A DNA stretch of 64,000 bases from NCBI GenBank assembly GCA_022770525.1, contig JALEHN010000104.1:85651-149650 (forward strand), written 5' to 3'. The translations under genes and the position numbers were made by a program. Of this stretch, positions 9,201 through 19,357 are shown piece by piece. Below the pieces are notes generated by a model that did no database searches, had not been told where the DNA came from, and worked only from the letters and a program-made list of their open reading frames with translations. Positions within the stretch are counted from its first letter, which is position 1; each line of letters begins with the position of its first letter. Origin of the DNA: Clostridiales bacterium. Its GTDB lineage: Bacteria > Bacillota > Clostridia > Lachnospirales > Lachnospiraceae.

Positions 9201-10457
9201 ATGAGACAGAAAGTAGTTGTGGCAGGCGGCGGTGCATCGGGACTTACGGCAGCAATATGCGCGGCCAAAGCCGGTGCGCAGGTCACACTGATCGAGCAGA
9301 TGGAAAGTACAGGCAAAAAAATACTAGCCACAGGTAACGGCAGATGTAATTATACAAACGATTTTATGGATGTTTCGTGTTTTCGCGGTCGTCATCCTGA
9401 GTTTTGTAAAGAACTGATCAAACAGTATGGTACAAAAGAGATTCTTGACTTTTTTGAAAGCCTTGGCATTGTGCCAAAATGTAAGGGAGGCTATTATTAT
9501 CCTTATTCCATGCAGGCTTTGGCGGTATCAGAGGCTCTGGAAAAAGGCGCAAAGCATCTGGGCGTTCAGATTTTCTGTCATGAAAAAGTATTAAAAATAC
9601 ATAGAAAAAACGGCTGTTTTAAAATGATGACCGACCGGCGGACGTTAACAGCTGACGCGGTGATTCTTTCGGCAGGCGGCAAAGCAGCAAAAAAGCTTGG
9701 CAGTGACGGCAGCGGCTATGCACTTGCCGAAGGACTTGGACTTAAAGTTACAGAAATTGTTCCGGCGCTTACCGGGTTAAAGTGCAAAGGCCGGTTTTTT
9801 AAAAGCATTGCAGGCGTTCGTATTTGGGCCGGGATTTCTGTTTATGACGATACCGTGTCTTCGGATATTTCCATAGAAGAAAGACAGCCCCTTTGTCGTG
9901 ATACCGGGGAATTACAGCTGACATCTTATGGTATATCAGGCATTCCCGTATTTCAGGTCAGCCGTTTCGCTTCATGGGCATTAAACAAAGGACATAAAGT
10001 CCGTGCGATCATTGATTTTATGCCGGAGTTTGATATGGAAAGAATCAGAGAAATGATTGTGCGGCGTATCACTTTAATGTCGTATAAAACAGCGGGAGAA
10101 CTTTTTGTGGGATGGCTGCCGCAAAAGCTGATTCATTTGTTTTTATCGGCCGCAGCGATTGACGATGATGCTGCCGCTAAAAACATACCTGTGGAGAAAA
10201 TCAGCCGTCTTTCGTTTGTACTTAAACATTTTGAGATGGAGGTAACAGGTACAAATACTTTTGATGAGGCACAGGTCTGTGCAGGCGGTGTCGATACGGA
10301 GCAAATATCACCGGAGACGATGATGGCAAAATGGGTTCCGGGCTTATATGTGACCGGGGAATTACTGGATATAGACGGCATGTGCGGTGGCTATAATCTT
10401 CATTTTGCATGGGCAAGTGGTATGGCAGCAGGGAAAGCAGCCGCAAAAGGAGTATAA
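9201..10457 (+). CDS. NAD(P)/FAD-dependent oxidoreductase, HI0933/BaiN-like family
   Basis: 418 residues. The N-terminal FAD-binding Rossmann motif is VVVAGGGASGLTAA, followed by STGKKILATGNGRCNYTN, the diagnostic HI0933-family motif. The C-terminal GGYNLHFAWASG closes the FAD site. Family members include BaiN of bile-acid-converting clostridia, but the substrate here is not known. The ATG at 9201 follows TGAGG; a GTG at 9195 is an alternative. The next flavoprotein gene starts 3 bases after the stop, so the two form a pair. Confidence 0.86.
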   Translation: MRQKVVVAGGGASGLTAAICAAKAGAQVTLIEQMESTGKKILATGNGRCNYTNDFMDVSCFRGRHPEFCKELIKQYGTKEILDFFESLGIVPKCKGGYYYPYSMQALAVSEALEKGAKHLGVQIFCHEKVLKIHRKNGCFKMMTDRRTLTADAVILSAGGKAAKKLGSDGSGYALAEGLGLKVTEIVPALTGLKCKGRFFKSIAGVRIWAGISVYDDTVSSDISIEERQPLCRDTGELQLTSYGISGIPVFQVSRFASWALNKGHKVRAIIDFMPEFDMERIREMIVRRITLMSYKTAGELFVGWLPQKLIHLFLSAAAIDDDAAAKNIPVEKISRLSFVLKHFEMEVTGTNTFDEAQVCAGGVDTEQISPETMMAKWVPGLYVTGELLDIDGMCGGYNLHFAWASGMAAGKAAAKGV

Positions 10458-10460
10458 AAG

Positions 10461-12101
10461 ATGATACGGATCAATCAGTTAAAGCTCGATTACAGACACC
10501 GGGAGGACGAGCTTCTTCATAAAGCGGCATCATTATTAAAAATCAGTCCGAAGGATATGACGGAATTAAAAATTGTAAAAAAATCCATTGATGCCCGCAA
10601 AGATACTTCGGGAAAACAAAAGATCAGGTTTATTTATACAGTGGATGTCAGTGTTAAAAATGAGAAAAAGTGTCTGGCAAGGATCAAAGATAAAAACATA
10701 TCACTGGTTCAGAATAAACAGTATTGTTTCACAGCACACGGAAATCAGATAATTAAAAACAGGCCGGTGATTGCGGGCAGCGGACCGGCAGGATTGTTTT
10801 GCGCTCTGATGCTTGCAAGGGCGGGTTACCGGCCGTTGGTCATTGAGCGGGGCGCCGATGTGGAGAAAAGAACAGAGGCTGTCAAAAATTTCTGGGAAAA
10901 GGGTGAATTGTCAGCGGACTGTAACGTTCAGTTTGGTGAGGGCGGTGCCGGAACTTTTTCGGATGGTAAACTTAACACACTGGTTAAGGATAAGTCCGGC
11001 AGAAACCGGGCAGTACTTGAAATTTTTGCCAAAGCCGGTGCCGGTGATGAAATTTGTTACATGAATAAGCCACATATCGGCACCGATGTTCTTGTTCATG
11101 TTGTAAAAAATATACGCAATGAGATCATCAGTCTTGGCGGAGAAGTCCGTTTCCATACACGGCTTTCGGACATATGCATGAAAGAAGGCCGCCTGAGAGG
11201 TATTAAAGTCATCAGTGACGAAAAAGAATATACGATAGATACAGAAGTACTCGTGCTTGCAGTGGGACACAGCGCCCGTGACACTTTTGAAATGCTTTAT
11301 CAAAGGTCAATGAAGATGGAAGCGAAACCATTTGCCATCGGTGTCCGTATTGAGCATCCGCAGAAGATGATCAACATTTCACAGTATGGCATTGAAAGTG
11401 ATGAAAGACTTCCTGCGGCAGATTATAAACTAACGTATACCACTGCCGGGGGACGCAGTGTCTATACGTTTTGTATGTGCCCGGGGGGTCATGTTGTCAA
11501 TGCTTCCTCAGAACCGGGACATATTACAGTCAATGGTATGAGCTATCATGCAAGAAACAGTGAAAATGCCAACAGTGCCGTTATCGTCAATGTAACACCC
11601 GATGATTTCGGCTCGGACCATCCACTGGCAGGCATTGCATTCCAGAGAAAATGGGAAGCAAAGTGCTTTGAAGCCGTGGACGGTCAAAATAAAATTCCGG
11701 TACAGCTTTTTGAGGATTTTAAAAAACATAAAGTATCCAATGGTTACGGCGATATAAAACCTGTTCATAAAGGTATTGATGCTTTTGCGGATTTAAATCA
11801 GTGTCTGCCGTCATATGTATGCAAAAGCCTTGTGGAAGGTATTGAAAACTTCGGTACAAAAATTAAAGGGTTTGACCGCGGCGATGCATTGCTGTCCGGG
11901 ATTGAGGCAAGGACATCATCACCGGTACGTATGGTCAGAGATGACACGTTTCAGAGTAATCTTGGCGGCATATTTCCGTGCGGTGAAGGGGCAGGTTACG
12001 CAGGCGGCATTACCTCAGCAGCTATGGATGGCCTTCGGGTTGCCGAAGCGGTGGCGGCTATATACAGACCATTGACACATACAGCGTATTCTAAGTCATA
12101 G
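10461..12101 (+). CDS. FAD-dependent dehydrogenase of the COG2509 type
   Basis: 546 residues. A roughly 90-residue N-terminal domain precedes the FAD Rossmann motif IAGSGPAGLFCALMLARAG (about 109-127). Family-typical NVQFGEGGAGTFSDGKLNT and a C-terminal GEGAGYAGGITSAAMDG follow. It is an uncharacterised flavoprotein family, common in Clostridia and often next to HI0933-type genes or proline and tRNA genes. The ATG has an AAAGGAG site and lies 3 bases after the preceding flavoprotein. Confidence 0.85.
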   Translation: MIRINQLKLDYRHREDELLHKAASLLKISPKDMTELKIVKKSIDARKDTSGKQKIRFIYTVDVSVKNEKKCLARIKDKNISLVQNKQYCFTAHGNQIIKNRPVIAGSGPAGLFCALMLARAGYRPLVIERGADVEKRTEAVKNFWEKGELSADCNVQFGEGGAGTFSDGKLNTLVKDKSGRNRAVLEIFAKAGAGDEICYMNKPHIGTDVLVHVVKNIRNEIISLGGEVRFHTRLSDICMKEGRLRGIKVISDEKEYTIDTEVLVLAVGHSARDTFEMLYQRSMKMEAKPFAIGVRIEHPQKMINISQYGIESDERLPAADYKLTYTTAGGRSVYTFCMCPGGHVVNASSEPGHITVNGMSYHARNSENANSAVIVNVTPDDFGSDHPLAGIAFQRKWEAKCFEAVDGQNKIPVQLFEDFKKHKVSNGYGDIKPVHKGIDAFADLNQCLPSYVCKSLVEGIENFGTKIKGFDRGDALLSGIEARTSSPVRMVRDDTFQSNLGGIFPCGEGAGYAGGITSAAMDGLRVAEAVAAIYRPLTHTAYSKS

Positions 12102-12152
12102 GTTTGTCTTGTGAATGCCGTATGACTGATACATTTTTTGGAGGACAAAATC

Positions 12153-12995
12153 GTGGAAGACAGAAGAAAAATAAAAAATAAGCAGCGTATTGTGATTAAG
12201 GTAGGTACATCATCAATTGTTCATGAAGAAACAGGTGAGATGAATCTGCTCAGACTTGAGCAGCTTGTGCGTATTGTATGCGATCTGCGCAACCGGGGCA
12301 AAGATGTCGTTCTTGTTTCCTCAGGTGCCATAGGCGTCGGTCGAAAAGCACTGGGGTTAAAAACCCGTCCGTCGACGCTGCCGGTGAAGCAGGCCTGCGC
12401 CTCTGTGGGTCAGGCGGCACTGATGATGATGTATCAGAAACTGTTTAGAGAATATAATCATACGGCGGCTCAGATACTGATGACAAAACATACGATTATC
12501 CGTTCGGTCAGCAGATATAATGCAAAAAATACATTCAATCAGCTGTTTGCCATGGATGCCATTCCTATCGTTAATGAAAACGATACGGTTTCAACAGATG
12601 AAATTGAAATCGGTGATAATGATACATTGTCTGCGGTTGTGGCAGCACTGTGCGGTGCGGACCTTCTTATTTTGCTGTCAGATATAGACGGGCTTTATAC
12701 AAAAGACCCGAATCGCTGTGATGACGCACAGTTTATTGACTGTGTACCTGTGATTGATGATAATGTTTACCGCATGGCAGGCGGTTCATCAAGCAGTTTC
12801 GGCACCGGCGGCATGGTGACAAAACTGGATGCGGCAAGAATCGCAACCGATGCCGGATGTGATATGATTATTGCAAACAGTAAAGAATTTCATGTTATTT
12901 CAGATATTATGGAAGGCAGAAATGTCGGAACCCTGTTTCTGGCACATAAAAACGCAAACTTTAATCTTGTGGAGTGGATTGAGAAGCGGTATTAA
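12153..12995 (+). CDS. proB: Glutamate 5-kinase, short form without PUA domain
   Basis: 280 residues, only the amino-acid-kinase domain; the C-terminal PUA domain of enterobacterial ProB is absent, as in many Firmicutes. Motifs seen are VIKVGTSS, VSSGAIGVG, IPIVNENDTVS, GDNDTLSA and SFGTGGMVTKLDAA. It phosphorylates glutamate in the first step of proline synthesis; ProA is encoded 1.3 kb downstream. I chose GTG 12153 because GGAGG lies 8 bases upstream; the in-frame TTG at 12138 would overlap that site. Confidence 0.93.
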   Translation: MEDRRKIKNKQRIVIKVGTSSIVHEETGEMNLLRLEQLVRIVCDLRNRGKDVVLVSSGAIGVGRKALGLKTRPSTLPVKQACASVGQAALMMMYQKLFREYNHTAAQILMTKHTIIRSVSRYNAKNTFNQLFAMDAIPIVNENDTVSTDEIEIGDNDTLSAVVAALCGADLLILLSDIDGLYTKDPNRCDDAQFIDCVPVIDDNVYRMAGGSSSSFGTGGMVTKLDAARIATDAGCDMIIANSKEFHVISDIMEGRNVGTLFLAHKNANFNLVEWIEKRY

Positions 12996-13139
12996 AATCC
13001 ATCAGTGCTAACGAAATATGAGGCGACGTGGATTTAAAAAGTGGTAATGATATGTAGATGATGCATTGAATGTGAAAATACAGTTTGTAAATACAGGCGG
13101 CGAAGCGTTTAATGGTTATGAAAGGAAGGATGAAAAGTC

Positions 13140-14033
13140 ATGAAAAATGTTGGTTTGATTCTGGAAGGCGGCGGACAGCGGGGTGTATTTACCGGAGGCG
13201 TACTGGATTATTTAATGGAACAGTCTTTTGAGGTGCCTTATGTGATCGGTGTTTCCGCAGGAACATGCAATGCAGTCGATTTTGTTTCAAAGCAGCCGTG
13301 CCGGACTAAAAAATGCATGATTGACGCTCAGAAGGAGCATGAACTGTACAGTGCGAAAAATATCTGGCGAAAAGGCTATTATATAGATATGGATCTGATT
13401 TTTACTGATTTTCCTGAAAAAATATATCCGTTTGATTTTGAAACTTTTAAAAGATCAAAGACAAGATGTCTGATGACGGCAACAGACTGTATTTCGGGCG
13501 AGGCGGTTTATATTGAGGAAAAAGAGGATAAAGAACGGATGATGGCCGCAGTGCGTGCCTCATCAAGTCTCCCTTTTGCGGCATCGGAAGTGATGATTGA
13601 CGGCAGGCCTATGATGGATGGCGGCCTGCGGGACTCGGTACCGATACAGAAAGCAACAAATGACGGTTACAAATACAATATTATTATTCTGACACGGCCA
13701 AAGGGTTACAGAAAGTCAGAAAAACATGACGCATCTGTAAGACTTGCCAAAGCGGCATATAAAAAGTATCCGAATCTTGTAAGAGATATGGAGCACAGGG
13801 CACATCGCTATAATAAGACGATGGATATTATCGATGAGCTTGAGGCAAAGGGAAGGGTTTATGTGATCCGCCCGGAAATTGCCTGTGTGAAACGTACAGA
13901 AAAAGATATTGAGAAACTGGAAGTTTTTTATAAACACGGGTATGATATGATGAAAGAAAAATACGATGATCTTACGCAGTGGCTGACGCGTGCGGATGAT
14001 ATACAGTTGGAGGATGAAGATGATAACAGATGA
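13140..14033 (+). CDS. Patatin-like phospholipase family protein
   Basis: 297 residues. Patatin features are the oxyanion loop GGGQRGVF (about 10-17), the nucleophile elbow GVSAG (Ser at about 41) and the catalytic Asp in MDGGLRD (about 161-165), so the Ser-Asp dyad is complete. There is no signal peptide, so it is probably a cytoplasmic lipid acyl hydrolase of the YjjU/RssA type. It separates proB from proA and overlaps the DUF896 gene by 14 bases, so it is likely part of that operon. Confidence 0.87.
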   Translation: MKNVGLILEGGGQRGVFTGGVLDYLMEQSFEVPYVIGVSAGTCNAVDFVSKQPCRTKKCMIDAQKEHELYSAKNIWRKGYYIDMDLIFTDFPEKIYPFDFETFKRSKTRCLMTATDCISGEAVYIEEKEDKERMMAAVRASSSLPFAASEVMIDGRPMMDGGLRDSVPIQKATNDGYKYNIIILTRPKGYRKSEKHDASVRLAKAAYKKYPNLVRDMEHRAHRYNKTMDIIDELEAKGRVYVIRPEIACVKRTEKDIEKLEVFYKHGYDMMKEKYDDLTQWLTRADDIQLEDEDDNR

Positions 14034-14247
14034 GCAGATTAAACGAATTAATGAGTTATACCATAAATCAAAGGCAGAAGGTCTGACACCGCAGGAAAAA
14101 GAAGAACAGGCACATTTGCGCGGAGCCTATATTACGGCAATAAGAAAGAGCCTCCGTTCAAATCTTGAAAATATCGATATCAAAAATCCTGACGGCAGTA
14201 TAGAACATGTCAAAGACCGGAGGAAAAAGCAAAAACCGGGACAATAA
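14020..14247 (+). CDS. DUF896 (YnzC-like) small protein
   Basis: 75 residues: [34 protein letters not shown] and a C-terminal basic tail, all typical of DUF896, a two-helix hairpin family of unknown function. ATG 14020 is chosen since GGAGG lies 6 bases upstream; a further ATG at 14014 touches the site. It overlaps the patatin gene end and is followed by proA after 34 bases. Confidence 0.88.
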   Translation: MITDEQIKRINELYHKSKAEGLTPQEKEEQAHLRGAYITAIRKSLRSNLENIDIKNPDGSIEHVKDRRKKQKPGQ

Positions 14248-14281
14248 TCCCGCATGTACGGTGAATGAGGAGGAATGGCTG

Positions 14282-15523
14282 ATGCTTCAGAAAATATGTG
14301 AAAATGCAAAAATTGCTGCCAGAGATATGGCAAAGCTTGGCTCTGATAAAAAAAATGAATGTTTAAATGCGATTGCCGGGGCACTGCTTGAACATAGTGA
14401 TGCGCTGATTCAAGTGAATGAAACGGATGTGCAGGCAGCTAGGGAAAAAGGTGTTAAAGAATCTTTAATTGACCGGTTAAAGCTTACAAAAGCAAGAATT
14501 GATGGTATGGCCGAAGGTCTTGTGCAGCTGGTGGCGCTTGAGGACCCTGTCGGCGAAGTCGTTTCGGCCAAAGTGCGGCCAAACGGCTTGGAAATCGGAC
14601 AAAAAAGAGTACCCCTTGGTGTTGTCGGTATTATCTATGAATCAAGACCAAATGTCACAGCCGATGCTTTCGGCTTATGTTTTAAATCCGGCAACGCCGC
14701 GATTTTAAAAGGCGGCAGCGACGCCATCAATTCCAATAAGGCTATAGTGGAAGTGATACGGGAAGTTCTTAAAAATCATCATGTCAATCCGGATGCGGTG
14801 CAGCTGATTGAAGATACAAGCAGGGAAACAGCAAAAGCTTTTATGCGTATGAATGATTATGTTGATGTGCTGATTCCGAGAGGCGGCGCGGGACTTATAA
14901 AAACGGTCGTGGAAAACAGCACGATTCCTGTCATTGAGACAGGTACAGGAAACTGTCATATTTATGTCGATCAGACAGCAGATATTGATATGGCTGTTGA
15001 AATCATTGATAATGCAAAAACACAGCGCACCGGTGTATGTAATGCATGTGAATCCCTTGTGATTCATAAAGATATTTTAAGCGAGGCACTGCCAGTCATC
15101 GCAGCCCGGCTGTTTGAGAAACATGTGGAAATCAGGGGTGATGAAAGTGCATGTGCCTGTGTACCGGGCATTACGCCGGCGTCAGAATCGGACTGGGGTA
15201 CGGAATATCTTGATCTGATCATATCTGTAAAAACCGTCGGAAGTATTGAGGAAGCTATCAATCATATCAATACATACAATACAAAACATTCCGAGGCGAT
15301 TATTACAAAGGATTATGCTAATGCGCGGAAGTTTCTTGATGAAGTTGACGCAGCTGCGGTTTATGTCAATGCTTCCACAAGATTTACCGACGGCTTTGAG
15401 TTCGGATTCGGAGCGGAAATCGGAATCAGTACGCAAAAGCTTCATGCCAGAGGTCCTATGGGGCTTAAGGCACTGACAACAACAAAATATATTATTTACG
15501 GTAACGGGCAGGTACGCCCGTAA
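14282..15523 (+). CDS. proA: Gamma-glutamyl phosphate reductase
   Basis: 413 residues, the normal family length. It is an aldehyde-dehydrogenase-fold enzyme with the catalytic Cys in [12 protein letters not shown] and family motifs [34 protein letters not shown] and [18 protein letters not shown]. It reduces glutamyl-5-phosphate to the semialdehyde that cyclises toward proline. GAGGAGG lies about 9 bases before the ATG. Upstream in-frame codons back to 14207 belong to the 3' end of the DUF896 region. Confidence 0.95.
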   Translation: MLQKICENAKIAARDMAKLGSDKKNECLNAIAGALLEHSDALIQVNETDVQAAREKGVKESLIDRLKLTKARIDGMAEGLVQLVALEDPVGEVVSAKVRPNGLEIGQKRVPLGVVGIIYESRPNVTADAFGLCFKSGNAAILKGGSDAINSNKAIVEVIREVLKNHHVNPDAVQLIEDTSRETAKAFMRMNDYVDVLIPRGGAGLIKTVVENSTIPVIETGTGNCHIYVDQTADIDMAVEIIDNAKTQRTGVCNACESLVIHKDILSEALPVIAARLFEKHVEIRGDESACACVPGITPASESDWGTEYLDLIISVKTVGSIEEAINHINTYNTKHSEAIITKDYANARKFLDEVDAAAVYVNASTRFTDGFEFGFGAEIGISTQKLHARGPMGLKALTTTKYIIYGNGQVRP

Positions 15524-15585
15524 GCCGGTCAATGTCCGGCAGATCAAAAATATGCCGTAAATCAGAAAATGAAGGGAGTTTAAAC

Positions 15586-17043
15586 ATGGCACATGATAAG
15601 ACACTGGAGGCTGTCATTGATGCAATTGATGTCAATGCCGCCGTACCTGTAGAGGAACCGATGCGCCAGTATTATTATATTAAAAAATGCAGACAGATTG
15701 TTGAAGAAAAGAAAGCATCACTTGGCAGAAAACTGACTGCGGCTGTCATAACGTTTGGCTGCCAGATGAATGCCAGAGATTCAGAAAAGCTTACGGGAAT
15801 TCTTGAACTGATCGGTTATGAAGTCACCGGAAATGAAAATGCGGATTTTGTTATTTATAATACGTGTACCGTCCGCGAAAATGCCAATACCCGTGTATAC
15901 GGCCGTCTCGGTCAATTGAAAAAAATAAAATCAACCCGCCGGGAAATGATGATCGCCATGTGCGGTTGTATGATGCAGGAACCTGAGGTCGTTGAAAAAA
16001 TCCGTACAAGCTACAGACATGTGGATCTGATATTCGGTACACACAATATTTTTAAGTTCGCGGAGCTTTTATACAGCAGATTTAAGTCGCGCAGTATGAT
16101 TATTGACATCTGGAAGGACACGAATCAGATTGTGGAAGATCTGCCGGTGGACAGAAAATACAGCTTTAAAACAGGAATTAACATTATGTTTGGCTGCAAC
16201 AATTTCTGCAGCTACTGTATCGTACCTTATGTCAGAGGCCGTGAACGAAGCAGAGCGCCGGAGGATATTGTACGTGAAATAAAGAAGGTTGTTTCCGAAG
16301 GCGTCGTTGAAGTGATGCTCCTTGGTCAAAATGTCAATTCCTATGGAAAAAATCTTGAAAATCCGATCACTTTTGCGGCACTGCTAAAGGAAATTGAAAA
16401 AATAGAAGGCCTTCGCCGGATACGGTTTATGACTTCCCACCCGAAGGATTTATCCGATGAATTGATTGAAGTGATGCGTACATCAAAGAAAATATGCAGG
16501 CATCTCCATCTGCCGCTGCAGTCGGGCAGTACACGGATTTTAAATGAAATGAACCGGCATTATACGAAAGAAGATTATCTTGAACTTGTAAGAAAAATTA
16601 AAACGGCATGCCCGGATATTTCACTGACAACAGATATTATTGTAGGTTTTCCGGGTGAGACTGAAGAAGACTTTCTTGAGACACTTGATGTTGTTGAAAA
16701 AGTCAGATTTGACAGTGCCTATACATTTATTTACTCAAAACGTACAGGCACAAAGGCAGCAGCCATGGAAAATCAGGTGCCGGAAGCTGTGGTTAAGGAA
16801 CGTTTTGACAGACTCCTTAACCTTGTGCAGACTATTTCTGCAGAGGTGACGATGAGGGACACAGGAAAAGTCATGGAAGTTCTTGTTGAGGAACAAAATG
16901 ACCATGATGCCTCTCTTGTCAGCGGAAGGCTCAGCAATAACCTGATTGTACATTTTCCGGGAAGTACAGATCTGATCGGTAAAATTGTGTCTGTATCCCT
17001 TGATGAATGTAAGGGCTTTTATTACATGGGACATATGGTTTAA
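15586..17043 (+). CDS. miaB: tRNA-2-methylthio-N6-dimethylallyladenosine synthase
   Basis: 485 residues. The N-terminal UPF0004 domain has Cys in TFGCQMN, YNTCTVRENA and MCGCMMQ for the auxiliary 4Fe-4S cluster. The radical SAM motif is CNNFCSYC (about 205-212) and a C-terminal TRAM domain follows. HPKDLSDELI and LPLQSGSTRILNEMNRHYT favour MiaB over MtaB. It methylthiolates i6A37 of tRNAs reading U-initial codons. GAAGGGAG precedes the ATG; an in-frame upstream GTG/ATG extension to 15532 has no such support. Confidence 0.95.
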   Translation: MAHDKTLEAVIDAIDVNAAVPVEEPMRQYYYIKKCRQIVEEKKASLGRKLTAAVITFGCQMNARDSEKLTGILELIGYEVTGNENADFVIYNTCTVRENANTRVYGRLGQLKKIKSTRREMMIAMCGCMMQEPEVVEKIRTSYRHVDLIFGTHNIFKFAELLYSRFKSRSMIIDIWKDTNQIVEDLPVDRKYSFKTGINIMFGCNNFCSYCIVPYVRGRERSRAPEDIVREIKKVVSEGVVEVMLLGQNVNSYGKNLENPITFAALLKEIEKIEGLRRIRFMTSHPKDLSDELIEVMRTSKKICRHLHLPLQSGSTRILNEMNRHYTKEDYLELVRKIKTACPDISLTTDIIVGFPGETEEDFLETLDVVEKVRFDSAYTFIYSKRTGTKAAAMENQVPEAVVKERFDRLLNLVQTISAEVTMRDTGKVMEVLVEEQNDHDASLVSGRLSNNLIVHFPGSTDLIGKIVSVSLDECKGFYYMGHMV

Positions 17044-17079
17044 ATCAATAAAAAATCCAGTATAAAGGAGACAAATCAG

Positions 17080-19188
17080 ATGATTAAGAAATTAGATGTA
17101 CCTGAAATATTCGGTTCCAATGTTTTTAACGACGAGACGATGCAGGAGCGTTTGCCGAAGGGTATTTACAAAGAATTAATTAAGAATATTGAAAACGGTA
17201 CGGAGCTTGACCGTCATGTGGCTGATGTTGTGGCCAATGCCATGAAGGACTGGGCTATTGAGAAAGGCGCCACCCATTATACTCACTGGTTCCAGCCGCT
17301 TACCGGTGTGACAGCGGAGAAGCATGATTCATTTATTTCGCCGACATCGGATAATAAGGTGATTATGGAGTTTTCAGGCAAGGAACTGATTAAAGGCGAA
17401 TCCGACGGTTCTTCATTCCCGTCAGGCGGATTAAGAGCGACATTTGAGGCGAGAGGTTATACGGCATGGGATTGTACATCACCGGCGTTTATTCATGAAA
17501 CACCGGCTGGAGCGACACTTTGCATACCGACAGTATTCTTTTCATATACCGGTGAGGCGCTGGATAAAAAGACACCGCTGCTTCGTTCGATGGAAGCAAT
17601 TAATAAACAGGCCATGCGTATTGTGCGGCTGTTTGGCGATAACCGCGCGGCAAAGGTAACGACATGTGCCGGTGCCGAACAGGAGTATTTTATTGTTGAT
17701 AAACATACATACGAACAGCGTAAAGACCTTATCTTTGCGGGACGCACACTGTTTGGCGCGCCTGCGCCGAAAGGTCAGGAAATGGACGATCACTATTTCG
17801 GAAGCATCAAAGAACGTATTGCTTCATATATGGCTGATTTAAATGAGGAATTATGGAAATTAGGTGTAAAGGCAAAAACAGAGCATAATGAAGTTGCGCC
17901 GGCACAGCACGAACTGGCGCCGATTTATGATGAAACAAACATTGCCACTGACCACAATCAGCTTGTGATGGAAACAATGAAGCGTGTCGCTTTCAGGCAT
18001 GATCTTGTGTGTCTGCTCCATGAAAAACCTTTTGCCGGTGTCAATGGTTCAGGCAAGCATAATAACTGGTCGCTGACAACGGATACAGGAAAAAATCTTC
18101 TTGATCCGGGCAAAGAACCTCATGAAAATCGAAGATTTCTGCTGATTCTTGCCGCAATTTTAAAAGCGGTGGACGAATATGCGCCGCTGCTTAGAGAATC
18201 TGCGTCAAATCCGGGCAATGATCACCGCCTTGGCGCCAATGAAGCGCCTCCGGCCATTATATCCGTGTTCCTTGGAGAGCAGCTTGAGGATGTGGTGAAG
18301 CAGCTTTGTGAAAAAGGTGAAGCCACAGAATCCATCAAAGGTGCCGCTGCAGATGTCGGTGTTTCCACAGTGCCTTCATTTATGATGGATGCCACAGACA
18401 GAAACCGTACATCACCATTTGCCTTTACAGGAAACAAATTTGAGTTCCGTATGGTCGGTTCGACAGCATCGATCGCCGATCCGAATACTGTTTTAAATAC
18501 CATTGTGGCCGAAACATTTTCACAGGCCGCGGATATTCTTGAAAAAGCGGATGATGTTGAAATGGCTGCCCATGATCTGACGAAACAGTGGATTTCCGAA
18601 CATATCCGTATTATATTTAACGGCAATGGTTATTCTGAAGAATGGGTCAAAGAGGCTAAGCGCCGGGGACTTCCGAATATAAAAAATATGGTCGATGCCC
18701 TTGGGTATCTTACAAAGCCTGAAAACATCGCGCTTTTTGAGAAACATGGCGTTATGACATGCAGTGAGCTTAAATCCCGTGAGGAGGTCGGCTATGAAAC
18801 TTACTCAAAGACAATTAATATTGAAGCAAGAACGATGATCGATATGGCTAAAAAACAGATTATTCCTGCGGTGATCCGCTATACGACGACAGTGGCAAAC
18901 TCCGTCAAGGCGGTGGAGGATGTCGGTGTCAGTGCCGAAGTTCAGCGAATCGTACTTTCAGACTGTACAAAGAATCTGAAGCTTATGAATGATGCGCTGA
19001 TTAAGCTTGAAATGGCCGTGGAAAAAGCTGCGTTGATCACTGAGCCGAAAAAGCAGGCAGTCGCTTACCGTGACGAAGTATTTACAGCAATGGCAGAGCT
19101 TCGGGCACCTGCTGATGCACTGGAAATGATTGTCGATGCCAAAGAATGGCCGATGCCGACATACGCGGACTTGATGTTTAATGTCTGA
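17080..19188 (+). CDS. glnN: Glutamine synthetase type III
   Basis: 702 residues, the large GSIII form, far longer than GSI (about 450). Motifs seen are [58 protein letters not shown] and [11 protein letters not shown]. It condenses glutamate and ammonium with ATP. It is relevant to the downstream ethanolamine locus, which releases ammonium, but no direct link is seen. The ATG has an AAAGGAG site, and a perfect hairpin terminator follows. Confidence 0.96.
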   Translation: MIKKLDVPEIFGSNVFNDETMQERLPKGIYKELIKNIENGTELDRHVADVVANAMKDWAIEKGATHYTHWFQPLTGVTAEKHDSFISPTSDNKVIMEFSGKELIKGESDGSSFPSGGLRATFEARGYTAWDCTSPAFIHETPAGATLCIPTVFFSYTGEALDKKTPLLRSMEAINKQAMRIVRLFGDNRAAKVTTCAGAEQEYFIVDKHTYEQRKDLIFAGRTLFGAPAPKGQEMDDHYFGSIKERIASYMADLNEELWKLGVKAKTEHNEVAPAQHELAPIYDETNIATDHNQLVMETMKRVAFRHDLVCLLHEKPFAGVNGSGKHNNWSLTTDTGKNLLDPGKEPHENRRFLLILAAILKAVDEYAPLLRESASNPGNDHRLGANEAPPAIISVFLGEQLEDVVKQLCEKGEATESIKGAAADVGVSTVPSFMMDATDRNRTSPFAFTGNKFEFRMVGSTASIADPNTVLNTIVAETFSQAADILEKADDVEMAAHDLTKQWISEHIRIIFNGNGYSEEWVKEAKRRGLPNIKNMVDALGYLTKPENIALFEKHGVMTCSELKSREEVGYETYSKTINIEARTMIDMAKKQIIPAVIRYTTTVANSVKAVEDVGVSAEVQRIVLSDCTKNLKLMNDALIKLEMAVEKAALITEPKKQAVAYRDEVFTAMAELRAPADALEMIVDAKEWPMPTYADLMFNV

Positions 19189-19211
19189 TTATTTATAGTT
19201 TAAATTGATTG

Positions 19212-19253
19212 ATGCCCTGCATTGTAAATGACTTATGTGCAGGGCATTTGTTG
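19212..19253 (+). terminator. Rho-independent terminator of glnN
   Basis: Perfect 10-bp stem ATGCCCTGCA / TGCAGGGCAT with a 16-base loop, followed by TTGTTGT. Confidence 0.75.
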
Positions 19254-19357
19254 TCAAATAAAGTATGGGGAAAATATATAAAAAAGATTAAATATTGATT
19301 TATTTTTTGTGTAAAATGTGGTATTCTGTAAAAAAGAGTCTTTATGGAGGGTTAGGT

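Noticed and set aside
13003..13040. Imperfect inverted repeat after proB
   Set aside because: Stem of about 7 bp with a long loop and no U-run; could be chance.
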